DNA from: a beta proteobacterium AAP99
Lineage (GTDB): Bacteria > Pseudomonadota > Gammaproteobacteria > Burkholderiales > Burkholderiaceae_C
Reading direction: 5' to 3'
Assembly: GCA_001295775.1 (NCBI GenBank)
Contig: LJIA01000015.1
Location: 1 to 64,000, forward strand
DNA length: 64,000 nucleotides
Below, piece after piece: positions 8,111 to 17,315 of this stretch. The position numbers and the translations under genes were made by a program. Every line of letters begins with the position of its first letter. Positions within the stretch are counted from its first letter, which is position 1. The notes beneath the pieces are model-generated. The model made no database searches. It was not told where the DNA came from and was given only the letters and a program-made list of their open reading frames with translations.

Positions 8111-9010
8111 ATGAACATGCTGCGCATCCACCCGCCCCGCCGCCGGTTCTTCGCAGGCACCCTGATTGCCGCGAGTCTTGCCGTCTGGAGCCTCGGCAGC
8201 CACGCCGGCACGGACACGCTGCCCGAGCCTGCTGCAGCCAAGGCAAGCAGCCATGTGCTGTGGCTGCTGACGCAGGATCAGCAGCTCATCAAGGTGGAGT
8301 CGCGCGCGCCTTCACGCGTGATGGCCCAGGTGCGCGTGCAAGGCCTGGCGCCTGGCGAACAACTGCGCGCCATCGACTTTCGCGTCGCGCGCGGCCAGCT
8401 GTACGGCCTGTCCAATCAGGGGCGCCTGCACCTGATCGACCTCGCCAGCGGCCGCAGCACGGCCCTGCCCCAGCCACTGGGTCAGTCGTTTGACACGAAC
8501 GACGCCGACATCGACTTCAACCCGGCGGTGGACCGTATCCGCATCGTGAACCGGACCGGCCAGAACCTGCGTGGCCACCCCGATACCGGCGCGGCTGCGG
8601 CCGTGGACCCGCCCCTGGCCTACGCCCCGGGCGACGCACAGTCCGGCCGCACGCCCTGTGTTCAGGGCGCGGGCTACACCTACAACAAGCGCGACGAAAA
8701 GCTCACCACCAACTACGCCATCGACGCCTGCAGCGCCAGCCTCGTGACGCAAGGCTCCGTCGAGGGCCGCGAGCCGGTCGTCTCGCCCAGCACCGGGCAG
8801 CTGTTCACGGTGGGCGCGCTGGGCCTGCATGCCCCCCTAGGGCTGGTGAGCTTTGACATTGCCGACATCGACAACGCCGCCTATCTTCTGGCGGCGCCTG
8901 CCGGGCAGCGCCAGGGCCTGTACCGAGTCGACCTGGCGTCCGGCAGAAGCACCGCTGTCGGCGCGATTGCACAGACCGGCAAGGTGCTGAGTCTGGCTAT
9001 CGAACCCTGA
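8111..9010 (+). CDS. DUF4394-family secreted protein
   Basis: A 299-residue protein with an N-terminal signal region (FFAGTLIAASLAVWSLGSHA). It is followed by repeats typical of DUF4394 beta-propeller-like proteins: LYGLSNQGRLHLIDLASGRS, DIDFNPAVDRIRIVNRTGQN, and near the end LYRVDLASGRSTAVGAI. A cysteine pair (RTPCVQG and IDACSA) could form a disulfide in the periplasm. The biochemical function of the family is unknown. It is the first gene of a plus-strand group with a cupredoxin-like protein (42 bases on) and a GGDEF-EAL protein. The ATG at 8111 is preferred over the upstream frame because it starts the signal peptide; the ATG at 8117 is also possible. Confidence 0.85.
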   Translation: MNMLRIHPPRRRFFAGTLIAASLAVWSLGSHAGTDTLPEPAAAKASSHVLWLLTQDQQLIKVESRAPSRVMAQVRVQGLAPGEQLRAIDFRVARGQLYGLSNQGRLHLIDLASGRSTALPQPLGQSFDTNDADIDFNPAVDRIRIVNRTGQNLRGHPDTGAAAAVDPPLAYAPGDAQSGRTPCVQGAGYTYNKRDEKLTTNYAIDACSASLVTQGSVEGREPVVSPSTGQLFTVGALGLHAPLGLVSFDIADIDNAAYLLAAPAGQRQGLYRVDLASGRSTAVGAIAQTGKVLSLAIEP

Positions 9011-9052
9011 AGCCCTTCCACGCTGCGTCCGCCCGTTACTGATCGGAACCTC

Positions 9053-9655
9053 ATGACACGACGCCTGCTGTGCCTGCTGCTCATGATCGGCGCACTGCTG
9101 CACCATGGGCAGACTCAGGCTGCCGCCACGGTCAGCGTCAACGTCACCGACGCCAAGGGGCGCCTGGTGGACGACGCGGTGGCCGCGCTCATTCCAGTTC
9201 GCGGCACGCTGCGTGCGCGCTCCGGTGCCAGCGCGCAGATCGAGCAGAAAGACAAGCAGTTCGCGCCCAGCGTGACCGTGGTGCAGACCGGCACGGCCAT
9301 CCAGTTCCCCAACCGGGACACCGTGCGCCATCACGTCTACTCCTTCTCGCCTGCCAAGAACTTCGAGATCAAGCTGTACGTCGGCACGCCCGCGGAGCCG
9401 GTGCTCTTCGACAAGCCCGGCGTGGTGGTTCTGGGCTGCAACATCCATGACCACATGGTGGCCTGGATCAATGTGGTCGACACGCCCTGGTTTGCCAAGA
9501 CCTCGCAGGGCAATGCGCAGATTGCTGCGGTTCCACCCGGTGATTACGAGCTGCAGGTCTGGCACCCTCGCGCGCCCACCAATCGCCCTCCCATGCGGCA
9601 GCGAGTGACGGTGGCCGCGGGTGCACCGCCGCTGAGCGTGCAGTTGCCCTACTGA
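9053..9655 (+). CDS. Secreted cupredoxin-like (methylamine-utilisation-type) protein
   Basis: A 200-residue protein with a signal peptide (about residues 1-24, ending QTQAA). The fold is a plastocyanin/azurin-like beta sandwich. The type-1 copper ligands can be placed: His94 in VRHHVYSFS, Cys129, His132 and Met135 in VLGCNIHDHMVAW, with the typical C-x2-H-x2-M spacing. A C-terminal carboxypeptidase-regulatory-like strand set (VPPGDYELQVWHPRAP) follows. Relatives are often labelled methylamine utilisation protein, but no methylamine dehydrogenase genes are present here. It likely binds copper in the periplasm and may carry electrons or act as a sensory partner of the following GGDEF-EAL protein, whose ATG is three bases past this stop. 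Confidence 0.85.
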   Translation: MTRRLLCLLLMIGALLHHGQTQAAATVSVNVTDAKGRLVDDAVAALIPVRGTLRARSGASAQIEQKDKQFAPSVTVVQTGTAIQFPNRDTVRHHVYSFSPAKNFEIKLYVGTPAEPVLFDKPGVVVLGCNIHDHMVAWINVVDTPWFAKTSQGNAQIAAVPPGDYELQVWHPRAPTNRPPMRQRVTVAAGAPPLSVQLPY

Positions 9656-9658
9656 TCC

Positions 9659-12115
9659 ATGACGGACGCGCCCGCATCCTGGCTGCAGCGCTTGCGCCAT
9701 CGTCTGCAACGGCGCCTGTCCACGCGACTGGTGGTGGCCTCGGTCGCGCTGCTGGTGGTCGTGCAGGCGCTTGGTCTGCTGAGCCTGCGTGCCAGCATCG
9801 ACCGAAATGCACGGCAATCGATCCAGCAGGAGTTGGCGCTGGGCGAGAGACTCTTTCAGCGCCTGCTTGAGCAGAACGGGCAACGCCTGCGCGACGGCGC
9901 CGGGTTGCTGGTGGCGGACTACGGATTTCGTTCTGCAGTGGGCAGTCGCGACCTGGAGACCATCGCTTCCGCGCTGGGCAACCATGGCCGCCGGATCGGT
10001 GCCACCCATGCCCTGCTGCTGGACACCGACTTTGCCCTGCAGGCAGCAGCCAGCCCGCCCGAGGACGCCGTCATGCCGGCCCTGAAGGAGCTTGCACAGC
10101 GGGCACAGTCCAGCACGGCGGGCGACGGTGTGGCCGGCGGCCTGGTTGCGATTGACGGGCGCATTCACCAACTGGTGATGGTGCCGATGCGAGCACCGCT
10201 GGTGATTGCCTGGGTGGTGATGGGCTTCCGCGTGGATGAGGGCCTGGTGCGCGACATGCAGCGCCTTTCGGGCCTGCAGATCGCCCTGCAGACGCGCGCC
10301 TCTGCCTCAGCCGACTGGCTGACCACAGCGAGCAGCCTCGCGCCGCTGAGCAGTGCCGCATTGGGCGGCCCCGCACCCATGCGCCCGGGCTCGGCGAGCA
10401 GCGTACTGATTGCCGGTCAGGCCTATGGCATGCGCGTGGCGCCTCTGGATACCGACAGCGAGGCGCCCCTGCGCGCTCTGCTGCTGCGTTCCGTGGACGA
10501 AGCGGTGGCACCCTACCGCAGTCTGCAGTGGACGCTCTTGGTCATCGGTTTGCTGGGCACGGTCGCCCTGGCGGCTGGCGGCCTCTGGGCGGCGCGCCGC
10601 ATCACCACGCCGATCCGGGAGCTGTCCGGCGCCGCGCAGCGCCTGGCGGCCGGCGACTTTGAACGCCCCGTCCCGGTGACCACGCGCGACGAGATCGGCG
10701 AGCTGGCGCAGACCTTTGAACACATGCGCACCAGCATCGACGCGCAGCGCAAGGAAGTCACCCGCCTCGCTTACTGGGACAGCCTGACAGGCCTGCCCAA
10801 CCGTGCGCAGTTTCGCGAGGCGGTGTCCGCCGCGCTTGCGCAGCGCGAGCACCCAACGCCCGAAGGATCGGCAGCCGCGACCCCGCGCACCGCCGCCATC
10901 CTGCTGCTCGATCTCGACCGCTTCAAGCACATCAACGACCTGCTGGGCTACGCCACGGGCGATCAGCTGCTGCGTGAAGTGGGTGAGCGGCTTGGCGCGG
11001 TGATCGGCGCGCGCGGGTTTCCAATGGCTCGCCTTTCGGGTGACGAATTCGCGCTGCTGCTTCCCGAGGCCGATCTGGGTGAACCCATGGCCGCAGAGAT
11101 TGCTCGCGCCTTCGAGCGGCCCATGCAGCTCGGTGAGCAGAGCGTGGATCTGCGCGCGAGCATCGGCATCGCGCACTACCCCGGCCACGCACGCGAGGTC
11201 GACGAGCTACTTGCCCGCGCAGAAGTGGCGATGTACGCCGCCAAGCGAGGCAGCTCCGGCGTGATGGTCTATCACGAGCAGCTGGACTCCGGTAGCAGCC
11301 AGACCCTGTCGCTGCTGTCGGACCTGCAGCGCGCCATTGGCGCGGGCGAGCTGCGTGTGTTTCTCCAGCCCAAGATTGCATTGGGCTCCGGCGATCTGGT
11401 GGGCGCCGAGGCCCTGCTGCGCTGGCAGCACCCGACACGCGGCATGGTTCCGCCGCTGGAATTCATCCCCTTTGCCGAGCAGACCGGCTTCATCCGCCAC
11501 CTGACGCTGTGGGTGATCGACGAAGTCCTGCGCGTCAGTCCGCAGCTGGCGACACGGGGCCATGCGCTCAGCCTCGCAGTGAACCTTTCGACGCGCGACC
11601 TCATGGATCTGGAGCTGCCGGACAAGATCGCCGAACGGCTGGCGCGTTTTTCCGTACCGCCGCAGGCACTCAAGCTCGAGATCACCGAGAGCGCGATCAT
11701 GGACGATCCGCATCGCGCCGAAAGCGTGCTGGCTCGCTTGCATGGCATGGGCTTGCCGCTGTCGATTGATGACTTCGGCACGGGTTACAGCTCGCTGGCC
11801 TATCTGAAGCGCCTGCCGGTCCAGGAGCTGAAGATCGACCGGTCCTTTGTGATGCATCTGGACCGCGAGGATGGCGATCACAAGATCGTCCGCTCAACGA
11901 TCGATCTGGCCCACACGCTGGGCCTGGAAGTGGTGGCTGAGGGCGTCGAAAACCTCGCAATCTGGCGCGTGCTGCGCAGCCTGGGGTGCGACCTCGCGCA
12001 GGGCTACTTCGTCAGTCGCCCGCTGCCCGCCGACCAGTTCGAGGCCTGGGCCGCCGCTTGGCCGCAGCAGCGCGAGCGCCTGCTCGGGCAGCCCGAAGCA
12101 GCCCTCCTAGAATAG
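9659..12115 (+). CDS. Membrane GGDEF-EAL cyclic-di-GMP protein with periplasmic sensor
   Basis: An 818-residue protein. Transmembrane helix 1 is at about 24-46, and a periplasmic sensory region runs to about 285. Helix 2 (WTLLVIGLLGTVALAAGGLW) is followed by HAMP (ITTPIRELSGAAQRLAAGD), GGDEF (about 370-535) and EAL (about 555-800). The GGDEF signature is degenerate at its first glycine (LSGDEF, about residue 459). The EAL domain looks catalytically complete: E in GAEALLRWQHP (about 583), N in AVNLSTRD, E in KLEITES, DDFGTGYSSL, the K in LKIDRSF and E in VVAEGVE. It probably hydrolyses cyclic di-GMP, with the GGDEF domain either active or regulatory. The start lies three bases after the cupredoxin-like gene stop, implying co-translation and a shared signal. 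Confidence 0.92.
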   Translation: MTDAPASWLQRLRHRLQRRLSTRLVVASVALLVVVQALGLLSLRASIDRNARQSIQQELALGERLFQRLLEQNGQRLRDGAGLLVADYGFRSAVGSRDLETIASALGNHGRRIGATHALLLDTDFALQAAASPPEDAVMPALKELAQRAQSSTAGDGVAGGLVAIDGRIHQLVMVPMRAPLVIAWVVMGFRVDEGLVRDMQRLSGLQIALQTRASASADWLTTASSLAPLSSAALGGPAPMRPGSASSVLIAGQAYGMRVAPLDTDSEAPLRALLLRSVDEAVAPYRSLQWTLLVIGLLGTVALAAGGLWAARRITTPIRELSGAAQRLAAGDFERPVPVTTRDEIGELAQTFEHMRTSIDAQRKEVTRLAYWDSLTGLPNRAQFREAVSAALAQREHPTPEGSAAATPRTAAILLLDLDRFKHINDLLGYATGDQLLREVGERLGAVIGARGFPMARLSGDEFALLLPEADLGEPMAAEIARAFERPMQLGEQSVDLRASIGIAHYPGHAREVDELLARAEVAMYAAKRGSSGVMVYHEQLDSGSSQTLSLLSDLQRAIGAGELRVFLQPKIALGSGDLVGAEALLRWQHPTRGMVPPLEFIPFAEQTGFIRHLTLWVIDEVLRVSPQLATRGHALSLAVNLSTRDLMDLELPDKIAERLARFSVPPQALKLEITESAIMDDPHRAESVLARLHGMGLPLSIDDFGTGYSSLAYLKRLPVQELKIDRSFVMHLDREDGDHKIVRSTIDLAHTLGLEVVAEGVENLAIWRVLRSLGCDLAQGYFVSRPLPADQFEAWAAAWPQQRERLLGQPEAALLE

Positions 12116-12172
12116 CCACCCCATGCAGCTGATCCTCTTGCGATCGGCCCGGTTACCTCACCTCGCGCACCC

Positions 12173-12853
12173 ATGAGCTTTCGCATCGCCCCCTCCATCC
12201 TGTCTGCCGACTTTGCCCGCCTGGGCGAGGAGGTGCGCGCCGTGCAGGCGGCCGGCGCCGACCTGATCCACTTTGACGTGATGGACAACCACTACGTGCC
12301 CAACCTCACCGTGGGCCCGCTGGTGTGCGAGGCAATCCGTCCGCACGTGACGATTCCCATCGATGTGCATCTGATGGTCGAACCGGTGGATGCGCTGATC
12401 CCGATGTTCGCCAAGGCCGGTGCCAACATCATCACCTTTCACCCGGAAGCCAGCCGCCATGTGGACCGTACGCTCAGTCTGATCCGCGAACACGGCTGCA
12501 AGGCCGGTCTGGTCTTCAACCCGGCCACGCCCCTGGAGTACATGGACTACGTGATGGGCAAGCTCGACATCGTGCTGATGATGAGCGTGAACCCCGGTTT
12601 CGGCGGACAGAGCTTCATCGAGGCTGTGCTGCCCAAGATCAGCGCGGTGAAGAAGAAGATCGACGCGCACGTCTCGGCTGGTGGTCAGCCCATCTGGCTG
12701 GAAGTGGATGGCGGCGTGAAGGTGGACAACATCCGTCGCGTGGCCGAGGCCGGCGCAGACACCTTTGTGGCGGGCAGCGCAGTGTTCGGCGCGCGTGATG
12801 CCGACGGCGGCTACAAGACCGTGTTCGAGAAGTTCCGGCGCGCGCTGGCTTGA
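12173..12853 (+). CDS. rpe: Ribulose-phosphate 3-epimerase
   Basis: A 226-residue TIM-barrel enzyme interconverting ribulose 5-phosphate and xylulose 5-phosphate in the pentose phosphate or Calvin cycle. Diagnostic segments are [15 protein letters not shown], the metal/active-site stretch [25 protein letters not shown], the second catalytic loop [12 protein letters not shown] and the phosphate-binding VDGGV and VAGSAVFG. Length is normal. It follows the GGDEF-EAL gene by 57 bases and is convergent with the solute-binding protein gene. Confidence 0.97.
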   Translation: MSFRIAPSILSADFARLGEEVRAVQAAGADLIHFDVMDNHYVPNLTVGPLVCEAIRPHVTIPIDVHLMVEPVDALIPMFAKAGANIITFHPEASRHVDRTLSLIREHGCKAGLVFNPATPLEYMDYVMGKLDIVLMMSVNPGFGGQSFIEAVLPKISAVKKKIDAHVSAGGQPIWLEVDGGVKVDNIRRVAEAGADTFVAGSAVFGARDADGGYKTVFEKFRRALA

Positions 12854-12874
12854 GGCCGACCTGGCGGGTCGCGC

Positions 12875-13660
12875 TCAGTCCTGCGGTGGGGCATAGCGCT
12901 GCTGGATGCGCCGGATCAGACCCTCGCGCCGCATCTGCGCCAGTGCTTGGTTGAAGCGCTGGACGAAGCTTTCCTCGACGGCCCGCTTGCTGAACGCAAA
13001 GCGCGCTGCGTCGTCGGAGACCACAATCGCCGTGGCGCGGATGCGCTGGTCGAGCTTCAACTCAGCCAGCTCGATCGCCGCGGTGTCCTCGCTGGCGATG
13101 ACCCCGTCGAGCCGGCCGCTGGCCACCATCTGCCACAGATTGAGCCGGGTGCTCTGTCGCGTAATGCTGCGCGCATAGGCTTCGTCCTTGAGCAACTCGT
13201 CATAGGCCTTGCCATAGGCCACGTTGATCTGGACGCCCAGCCGGAAGCCAACACGCGGCAGCTCATCCATGCGCTTCAGGGGCCACTTGGCCAGGGCCTC
13301 CTGGCTGGCGAAGAGCAGATTGCGCGCGGTTGGACGCGGATCAGAGAACCACGCATACACCTCGCGTTCGGGCCGCTTGAACGCGCCGGGCAGCACATCC
13401 AGGCGCCCGGCCTCCAGTTCAAGCAATGCACGCGCCCACGGCAGCTCGATCCAACGCACGGTGCAGCCCATGCGCTGCAAGGCTTCACGGGCAATGTCCG
13501 CGTCGATGCCAACCACCTCTCCGGCGGCATTGAGCAGGGTGAAGGGCGGGTCCGGGTTCCAGCGCACCGTGCGCTCGCAGGCCAAGGCTGCGGGCATCGC
13601 CCATGCAAGCAACAGCGCCGCGAGCGCTCGCCACATCGCCGTGATTGCTCCCTGCGTCAT
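12875..13660 (-). CDS. Periplasmic amino-acid-type substrate-binding protein (SBP_bac_3)
   Basis: About 261 residues with a signal peptide (MWRALAALLLAWAMPAALA). The body is a two-lobed family 3 solute-binding domain: PPFTLLNAAGEVVGIDADIAR, then MGCTVRWIELPWARALLELEAGRLDVLPG, and the late VASGRLDGVIASEDTAA. No permease or ATPase is nearby, so it may be an orphan binding protein or a sensor-like relative rather than part of an ABC importer. It is encoded against the direction of rpe and gph, which normally sit together. Starts at 13684, 13660 and 13636 (all ATG) are possible; 13660 is a compromise. Confidence 0.85.
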   Translation of the reverse strand: MTQGAITAMWRALAALLLAWAMPAALACERTVRWNPDPPFTLLNAAGEVVGIDADIAREALQRMGCTVRWIELPWARALLELEAGRLDVLPGAFKRPEREVYAWFSDPRPTARNLLFASQEALAKWPLKRMDELPRVGFRLGVQINVAYGKAYDELLKDEAYARSITRQSTRLNLWQMVASGRLDGVIASEDTAAIELAELKLDQRIRATAIVVSDDAARFAFSKRAVEESFVQRFNQALAQMRREGLIRRIQQRYAPPQD

Positions 13661-13808
13661 GCTCGTGGTCCTGCCTGGTGTCATGGGCGTCCGGGCCGAG
13701 TGCCCGTCGCGTCAAGAACTTAACATTCCTACATCGCAAATAGCGGGCCGCGCGACGACCGTCCGGAGCAGGGTCTACCCGACGTGCATCGCCCGCTTTC
13801 AGCCAGAG

Positions 13809-14519
13809 GTGAACATTCTGCGCGCCGCACTCATCGATCTCGACGGCACTTTGCTCGACACCGCGGGCGAATTGGCCGAGGCCGTCAACGCCATGCGGCA
13901 GGATGCGGCGCTGCCGCCCCTGCCGGTGCTGCGCATTGCCAGCTTTGTGGGCAAGGGCGCAGCGGTGCTAGTGCACCGCGCGCTGACGGACTCGCATGAC
14001 GGCCAGGCCGACGACGCAAACCACGCGCGGGGGCTCGCATCATTCAGGCAGCACTACGCGCGCATCAATGGCACGCAAGCCAAGATGTACTCCGGCGTGC
14101 TCGATGGCCTGGCTGCGCTGCGTGCGCAAGGCCTGCGCTTGGCCTGCGTCACCAACAAGCCCCGCGACTTTGCCCAGCCCTTGCTCGAGCGCACCGGCCT
14201 TGCGACGCACTTCGAGGTGCTCGTAGCCGGTGGCGACACGCCCCGCGCCAAGCCGCACCCGGACCCCTTCGAACTCGCCGCGCAGCGCATGAAACTGAGT
14301 GCCAATCAGTGCGTGGTGATCGGCGACTCCGCCAACGACGCGCAGGCCGGGCGTGCCGCGGGCATGGCGGTGCTGTTGGTGCCCTATGGCTACAGCGAGG
14401 GCGAGCCGGTCAGTGGCGCGTTTGACGCTGGTTTGTGTGATGCGATAGTCTCCGATCTCGTTGCCGCTGCCGGCTGGATCGCAGACCGAAGCGCGCAGCG
14501 AAATCACACGCCGCAATGA
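13809..14519 (+). CDS. gph: Phosphoglycolate phosphatase (HAD family)
   Basis: A 236-residue HAD phosphatase removing phosphate from 2-phosphoglycolate. Motif I is LIDLDGTLLDT near the N-terminus, motif II is CVTNKP, motif III lies in RAKPHPDPFEL and motif IV is VIGDSANDAQAGRAAGM. The cap insertion after motif I matches Gph/CbbZ. The best start is GTG at 13809, directly before the first strand; no ATG lies between the upstream stop and motif I, and AGAGG is immediately upstream. It precedes trpE by 250 bases, the usual Burkholderiales order, and one copy of the dispersed palindromic repeat sits in that gap. Confidence 0.9.
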   Translation: MNILRAALIDLDGTLLDTAGELAEAVNAMRQDAALPPLPVLRIASFVGKGAAVLVHRALTDSHDGQADDANHARGLASFRQHYARINGTQAKMYSGVLDGLAALRAQGLRLACVTNKPRDFAQPLLERTGLATHFEVLVAGGDTPRAKPHPDPFELAAQRMKLSANQCVVIGDSANDAQAGRAAGMAVLLVPYGYSEGEPVSGAFDAGLCDAIVSDLVAAAGWIADRSAQRNHTPQ

Positions 14520-14689
14520 ACCGCCTCCACACCGCATCGCATGCAGCCCGCGCCATCCGCGCCGGGTGGTGGCGCGTCTCGTTCTGGTGGTGCTGACCGC
14601 ACCGACCAGACCCCCTCGCAGCCGCTTGCCGCTGCCCGCCTGAAGAGCAAGCACCCCGAAGCGTTTCCATACCCGGATCTGGCCACCTG

Positions 14690-14754
14690 GATCCAGCACT
14701 GGTGCGCCTTCCCAAGCCAAAATGGCTGGAAAGCCGCACCAGACAAGCGGAAAG
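14690..14754 (+). repeat. Dispersed palindromic element, copy A (gph-trpE gap)
   Basis: An imperfect hairpin running from CTGGTGCG (14699-14706) to CGCACCAG (14735-14742). Its inner arms are GCCTTCCCAAGCC and GGCTGGAAAGCCG, around an AAAA centre. It is followed by the family tail ACAAGCGGAAAG (14743-14754). The element ends 15 bases before the trpE ATG, so it lies in the trpE leader and might affect its translation or transcription. The rest of the gap (14520-14689) shows nothing I can name. Confidence 0.75.
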
Positions 14755-14769
14755 CCCTTGCGAATAGCC

Positions 14770-16296
14770 ATGACCGAACTCGAATTCAATGCCCTCGCCG
14801 CACAGGGCTACAACCGCATCCCGCTGATCGCGGAGACCATGGCGGACCTCGACACCCCGCTGTCGCTGTACCTCAAGCTCGCCAACACGGCCAACAGCTT
14901 CCTGCTCGAAAGCGTGGTGGGCGGCGAGCGCTTCGGGCGCTACAGCTTCATCGGCCTGCCGGCCAGCACCATGCTTAAGGTCAGCATCCGAGCCGCCGGG
15001 CATCACACGCAGGTGCTGAAGAACCATGCCGTGGTCGAGGAAGACCGCGGCAACCCGCTGGATTTCATCGCCGCGTATCTGGCGCGCTTCAAGGTGGCCC
15101 TGCGGCCCGGGCTGCCGCGCTTCTGCGGCGGGCTGGCGGGCTACTTCGGCTATGACACGGTGCGCCTGATCGAGAAGAAGTTGGCCGCCACCGACAAGCC
15201 TGGCGGCATCGACATGCCGGACATCATGCTGCTGCATTGCGACGAGCTTGCGGTGGTGGACAACGTCGCAGGCAAGCTCTATCTGATCGTCTATGCCGAT
15301 CCGCGCACGCCCGACGCCTACACCCGCACGCGCAGCCGGCTGCGCGAACTGAAGGCCAAGCTGGCGAATGCGCCGCACCGCTCCCACCTCGGCGCGAGTG
15401 TGGTGCAAGAGGTGCGCCGCAGCTGGCCCAAGGAGGACTTCAAGGCCGCCGTGCAGCACTGCCGCGACTACATCATCGACGGCGACTGCATGCAGGTGGT
15501 GATCGCGCAGCAGCTCTCCATGCAGTTTCCGGAGTCCGCGCTCACGCTCTACCGCGCGCTGCGCTCCATCAACCCCTCACCCTACATGTTCTATTACCGC
15601 ATGGCGCCCGAGGCAGCCGGCAAGGGCGAGTTCCACATCGTCGGCTCATCGCCCGAGATTCTCGTGCGGCAGGAGCCGGTGGAGTCCGGCGGCAAGCCCG
15701 AGGTGCTGGCCACCGTGCGGCCGATTGCCGGCACGCGCAAGCGCGGCGCCACCACTGCCGAGGACGAGCGTCTGGCCGCCGAGCTGCTGGCAGACCCCAA
15801 GGAGCGCGCCGAACACGTCATGCTGATCGACCTCGCCCGCAACGACGTCGGCCGCGTGGCCCAGACCGGCACGGTCAAGGTGACCGAGACCATGGGCATC
15901 GAGAAGTACAGCCATGTGCAACACATCGTCAGCAACGTGCAGGGCCTGCTCAAGCCGGGCATGACCAGCATGGACCTGCTGCGCGCCACCTTCCCCGCCG
16001 GCACGCTCTCCGGTGCGCCCAAGGTACGCGCCATGGAAATCATTGACGAGCTGGAGCCCGTCAAGCGCGGCCTGTATGGCGGCGCGGTGGGCTACCTGTC
16101 CTACTCCGGTGCCATGGATGTGGCCATTGCCATCCGCACCGGCGTGGTCAAGGACGGCTTCCTGCACGCCAGCGCGGGCGCCGGCATCGTCTACGACTCG
16201 GATGCGGAGGCCGAGTGGCAGGAGACCGAAGCCAAGGCTCGCGCGCTGTTCCGCGCCGCGGAGCGCGTGCAGGAAGGACTGGAGGCCGAACTGTGA
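14770..16296 (+). CDS. trpE: Anthranilate synthase component I
   Basis: A 508-residue chorismate-utilising enzyme that makes anthranilate with TrpG, the first step of tryptophan synthesis. The N-terminal domain has the LLES motif of the tryptophan feedback site ([20 protein letters not shown]). The catalytic domain has [67 protein letters not shown] and [12 protein letters not shown]. The ATG at 14770 begins the usual N-terminus ([19 protein letters not shown]). Its stop overlaps the GTG start of the threonine aldolase gene. Confidence 0.97.
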   Translation: MTELEFNALAAQGYNRIPLIAETMADLDTPLSLYLKLANTANSFLLESVVGGERFGRYSFIGLPASTMLKVSIRAAGHHTQVLKNHAVVEEDRGNPLDFIAAYLARFKVALRPGLPRFCGGLAGYFGYDTVRLIEKKLAATDKPGGIDMPDIMLLHCDELAVVDNVAGKLYLIVYADPRTPDAYTRTRSRLRELKAKLANAPHRSHLGASVVQEVRRSWPKEDFKAAVQHCRDYIIDGDCMQVVIAQQLSMQFPESALTLYRALRSINPSPYMFYYRMAPEAAGKGEFHIVGSSPEILVRQEPVESGGKPEVLATVRPIAGTRKRGATTAEDERLAAELLADPKERAEHVMLIDLARNDVGRVAQTGTVKVTETMGIEKYSHVQHIVSNVQGLLKPGMTSMDLLRATFPAGTLSGAPKVRAMEIIDELEPVKRGLYGGAVGYLSYSGAMDVAIAIRTGVVKDGFLHASAGAGIVYDSDAEAEWQETEAKARALFRAAERVQEGLEAEL

Positions 16297-17312
16297 TTGA
16301 TCTGCGCAGCGATACCGTCACCCGCCCCACCGCCGCCATGCGCGCGGCGATGCTCGCCGCCGAGGTGGGCGACGACGTCTGGGGCGACGACCCGACCGTG
16401 CAGCGCCTGCAGGCCGTGGTGGCAGAACGCACGGGCTTCGAGGCCGCGCTCTTCATGCCCAGCGGCACCATGAGCAATCTGTGCGCACTGATGGCGCACT
16501 GCGAGCGCGGCGATGAGTACATCGTCGGCCAGCTGGCGCATACCTACAAGTACGAGGGCGGCGGTGCGGCGGTGCTCGGTTCGATCGTGCCGCAGCCCAT
16601 CGAGCACGCGTCGGACGGCACGCTGCCACTGGAGAAGATTGTCGCCGCCATCAAGCACCATGGCCCCGGCCTGGGTGCGCACTTTGCACGCTCGCGCCTG
16701 CTGGCTTTGGAGAACACCTTCAACGGCAAGGTGCTGCCACGCGACTACGTGCAGGCCGCGCAGGAACTGGCCCGCAGCCGTGGCCTGAGCCTGCACTTGG
16801 ACGGCGCGCGCGTGGCCAATGCAGCGGTGGCCAATGGCGAAAGCCTGCGCGAGACCTGCGCCGGCTTTGATTCGGTCTCGATCTGCTTTTCCAAGGGGCT
16901 GGGCTGCCCGGTGGGCTCAGTGCTCGTGGGCAGCAAGGATCTGCTCGAGCGCGCCTTCCGCTGGCGCAAGGTGGCGGGGGGTGGCCTGCGGCAGGCCGGC
17001 ATCCTGGCCGCCGCCCTGCTGTATGCGCTGGACCACCACATCGACCGCCTGGCCGAGGACCACGCCAATGCCGCTGCGCTCGCCGAAGGGCTGCGCGGCA
17101 TTGACGAAGTGACCGTGACCGACTGCGCCACCAACATGGTGTTTGCACAGTTTCCGCAGGACCACTGCGCGTCCTTGGAGTCGTATCTCAAGGCGCGCGG
17201 CATCCTGATCCAGGTGCTCTACGGCACGCGCATGGTCACGCATCTGGATGTGAGCGGCGCCGACATCGACCGCGTGGTGGCAGAGGTCAAGAACTATTTC
17301 ACAGGGGTCTGA
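16293..17312 (+). CDS. ltaE: Low-specificity L-threonine aldolase
   Basis: A 339-residue PLP enzyme cleaving L-threonine or allo-threonine to glycine and acetaldehyde. The family start [13 protein letters not shown] and [16 protein letters not shown] are unmistakable. The PLP lysine is K201 in [16 protein letters not shown]. The GTG start (16293-16295) overlaps the trpE stop, and trpG begins three bases after this stop, so the gene is translationally embedded in the trp operon. A threonine aldolase is not a tryptophan pathway enzyme. It could supply glycine/serine-type precursors (serine is the last substrate of tryptophan synthase), but that link is inference. Confidence 0.95.
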   Translation: MIDLRSDTVTRPTAAMRAAMLAAEVGDDVWGDDPTVQRLQAVVAERTGFEAALFMPSGTMSNLCALMAHCERGDEYIVGQLAHTYKYEGGGAAVLGSIVPQPIEHASDGTLPLEKIVAAIKHHGPGLGAHFARSRLLALENTFNGKVLPRDYVQAAQELARSRGLSLHLDGARVANAAVANGESLRETCAGFDSVSICFSKGLGCPVGSVLVGSKDLLERAFRWRKVAGGGLRQAGILAAALLYALDHHIDRLAEDHANAAALAEGLRGIDEVTVTDCATNMVFAQFPQDHCASLESYLKARGILIQVLYGTRMVTHLDVSGADIDRVVAEVKNYFTGV

Positions 17313-17315
17313 GCC

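Noticed and set aside
9053-9655. Part of a methylamine dehydrogenase operon
   Set aside because: No mau structural genes are nearby; only the generic cupredoxin resemblance remains.
14520-14769. Classical trp attenuator with leader peptide
   Set aside because: No short frame with tandem Trp codons followed by a T-tailed hairpin was seen; the only hairpin is the dispersed repeat.
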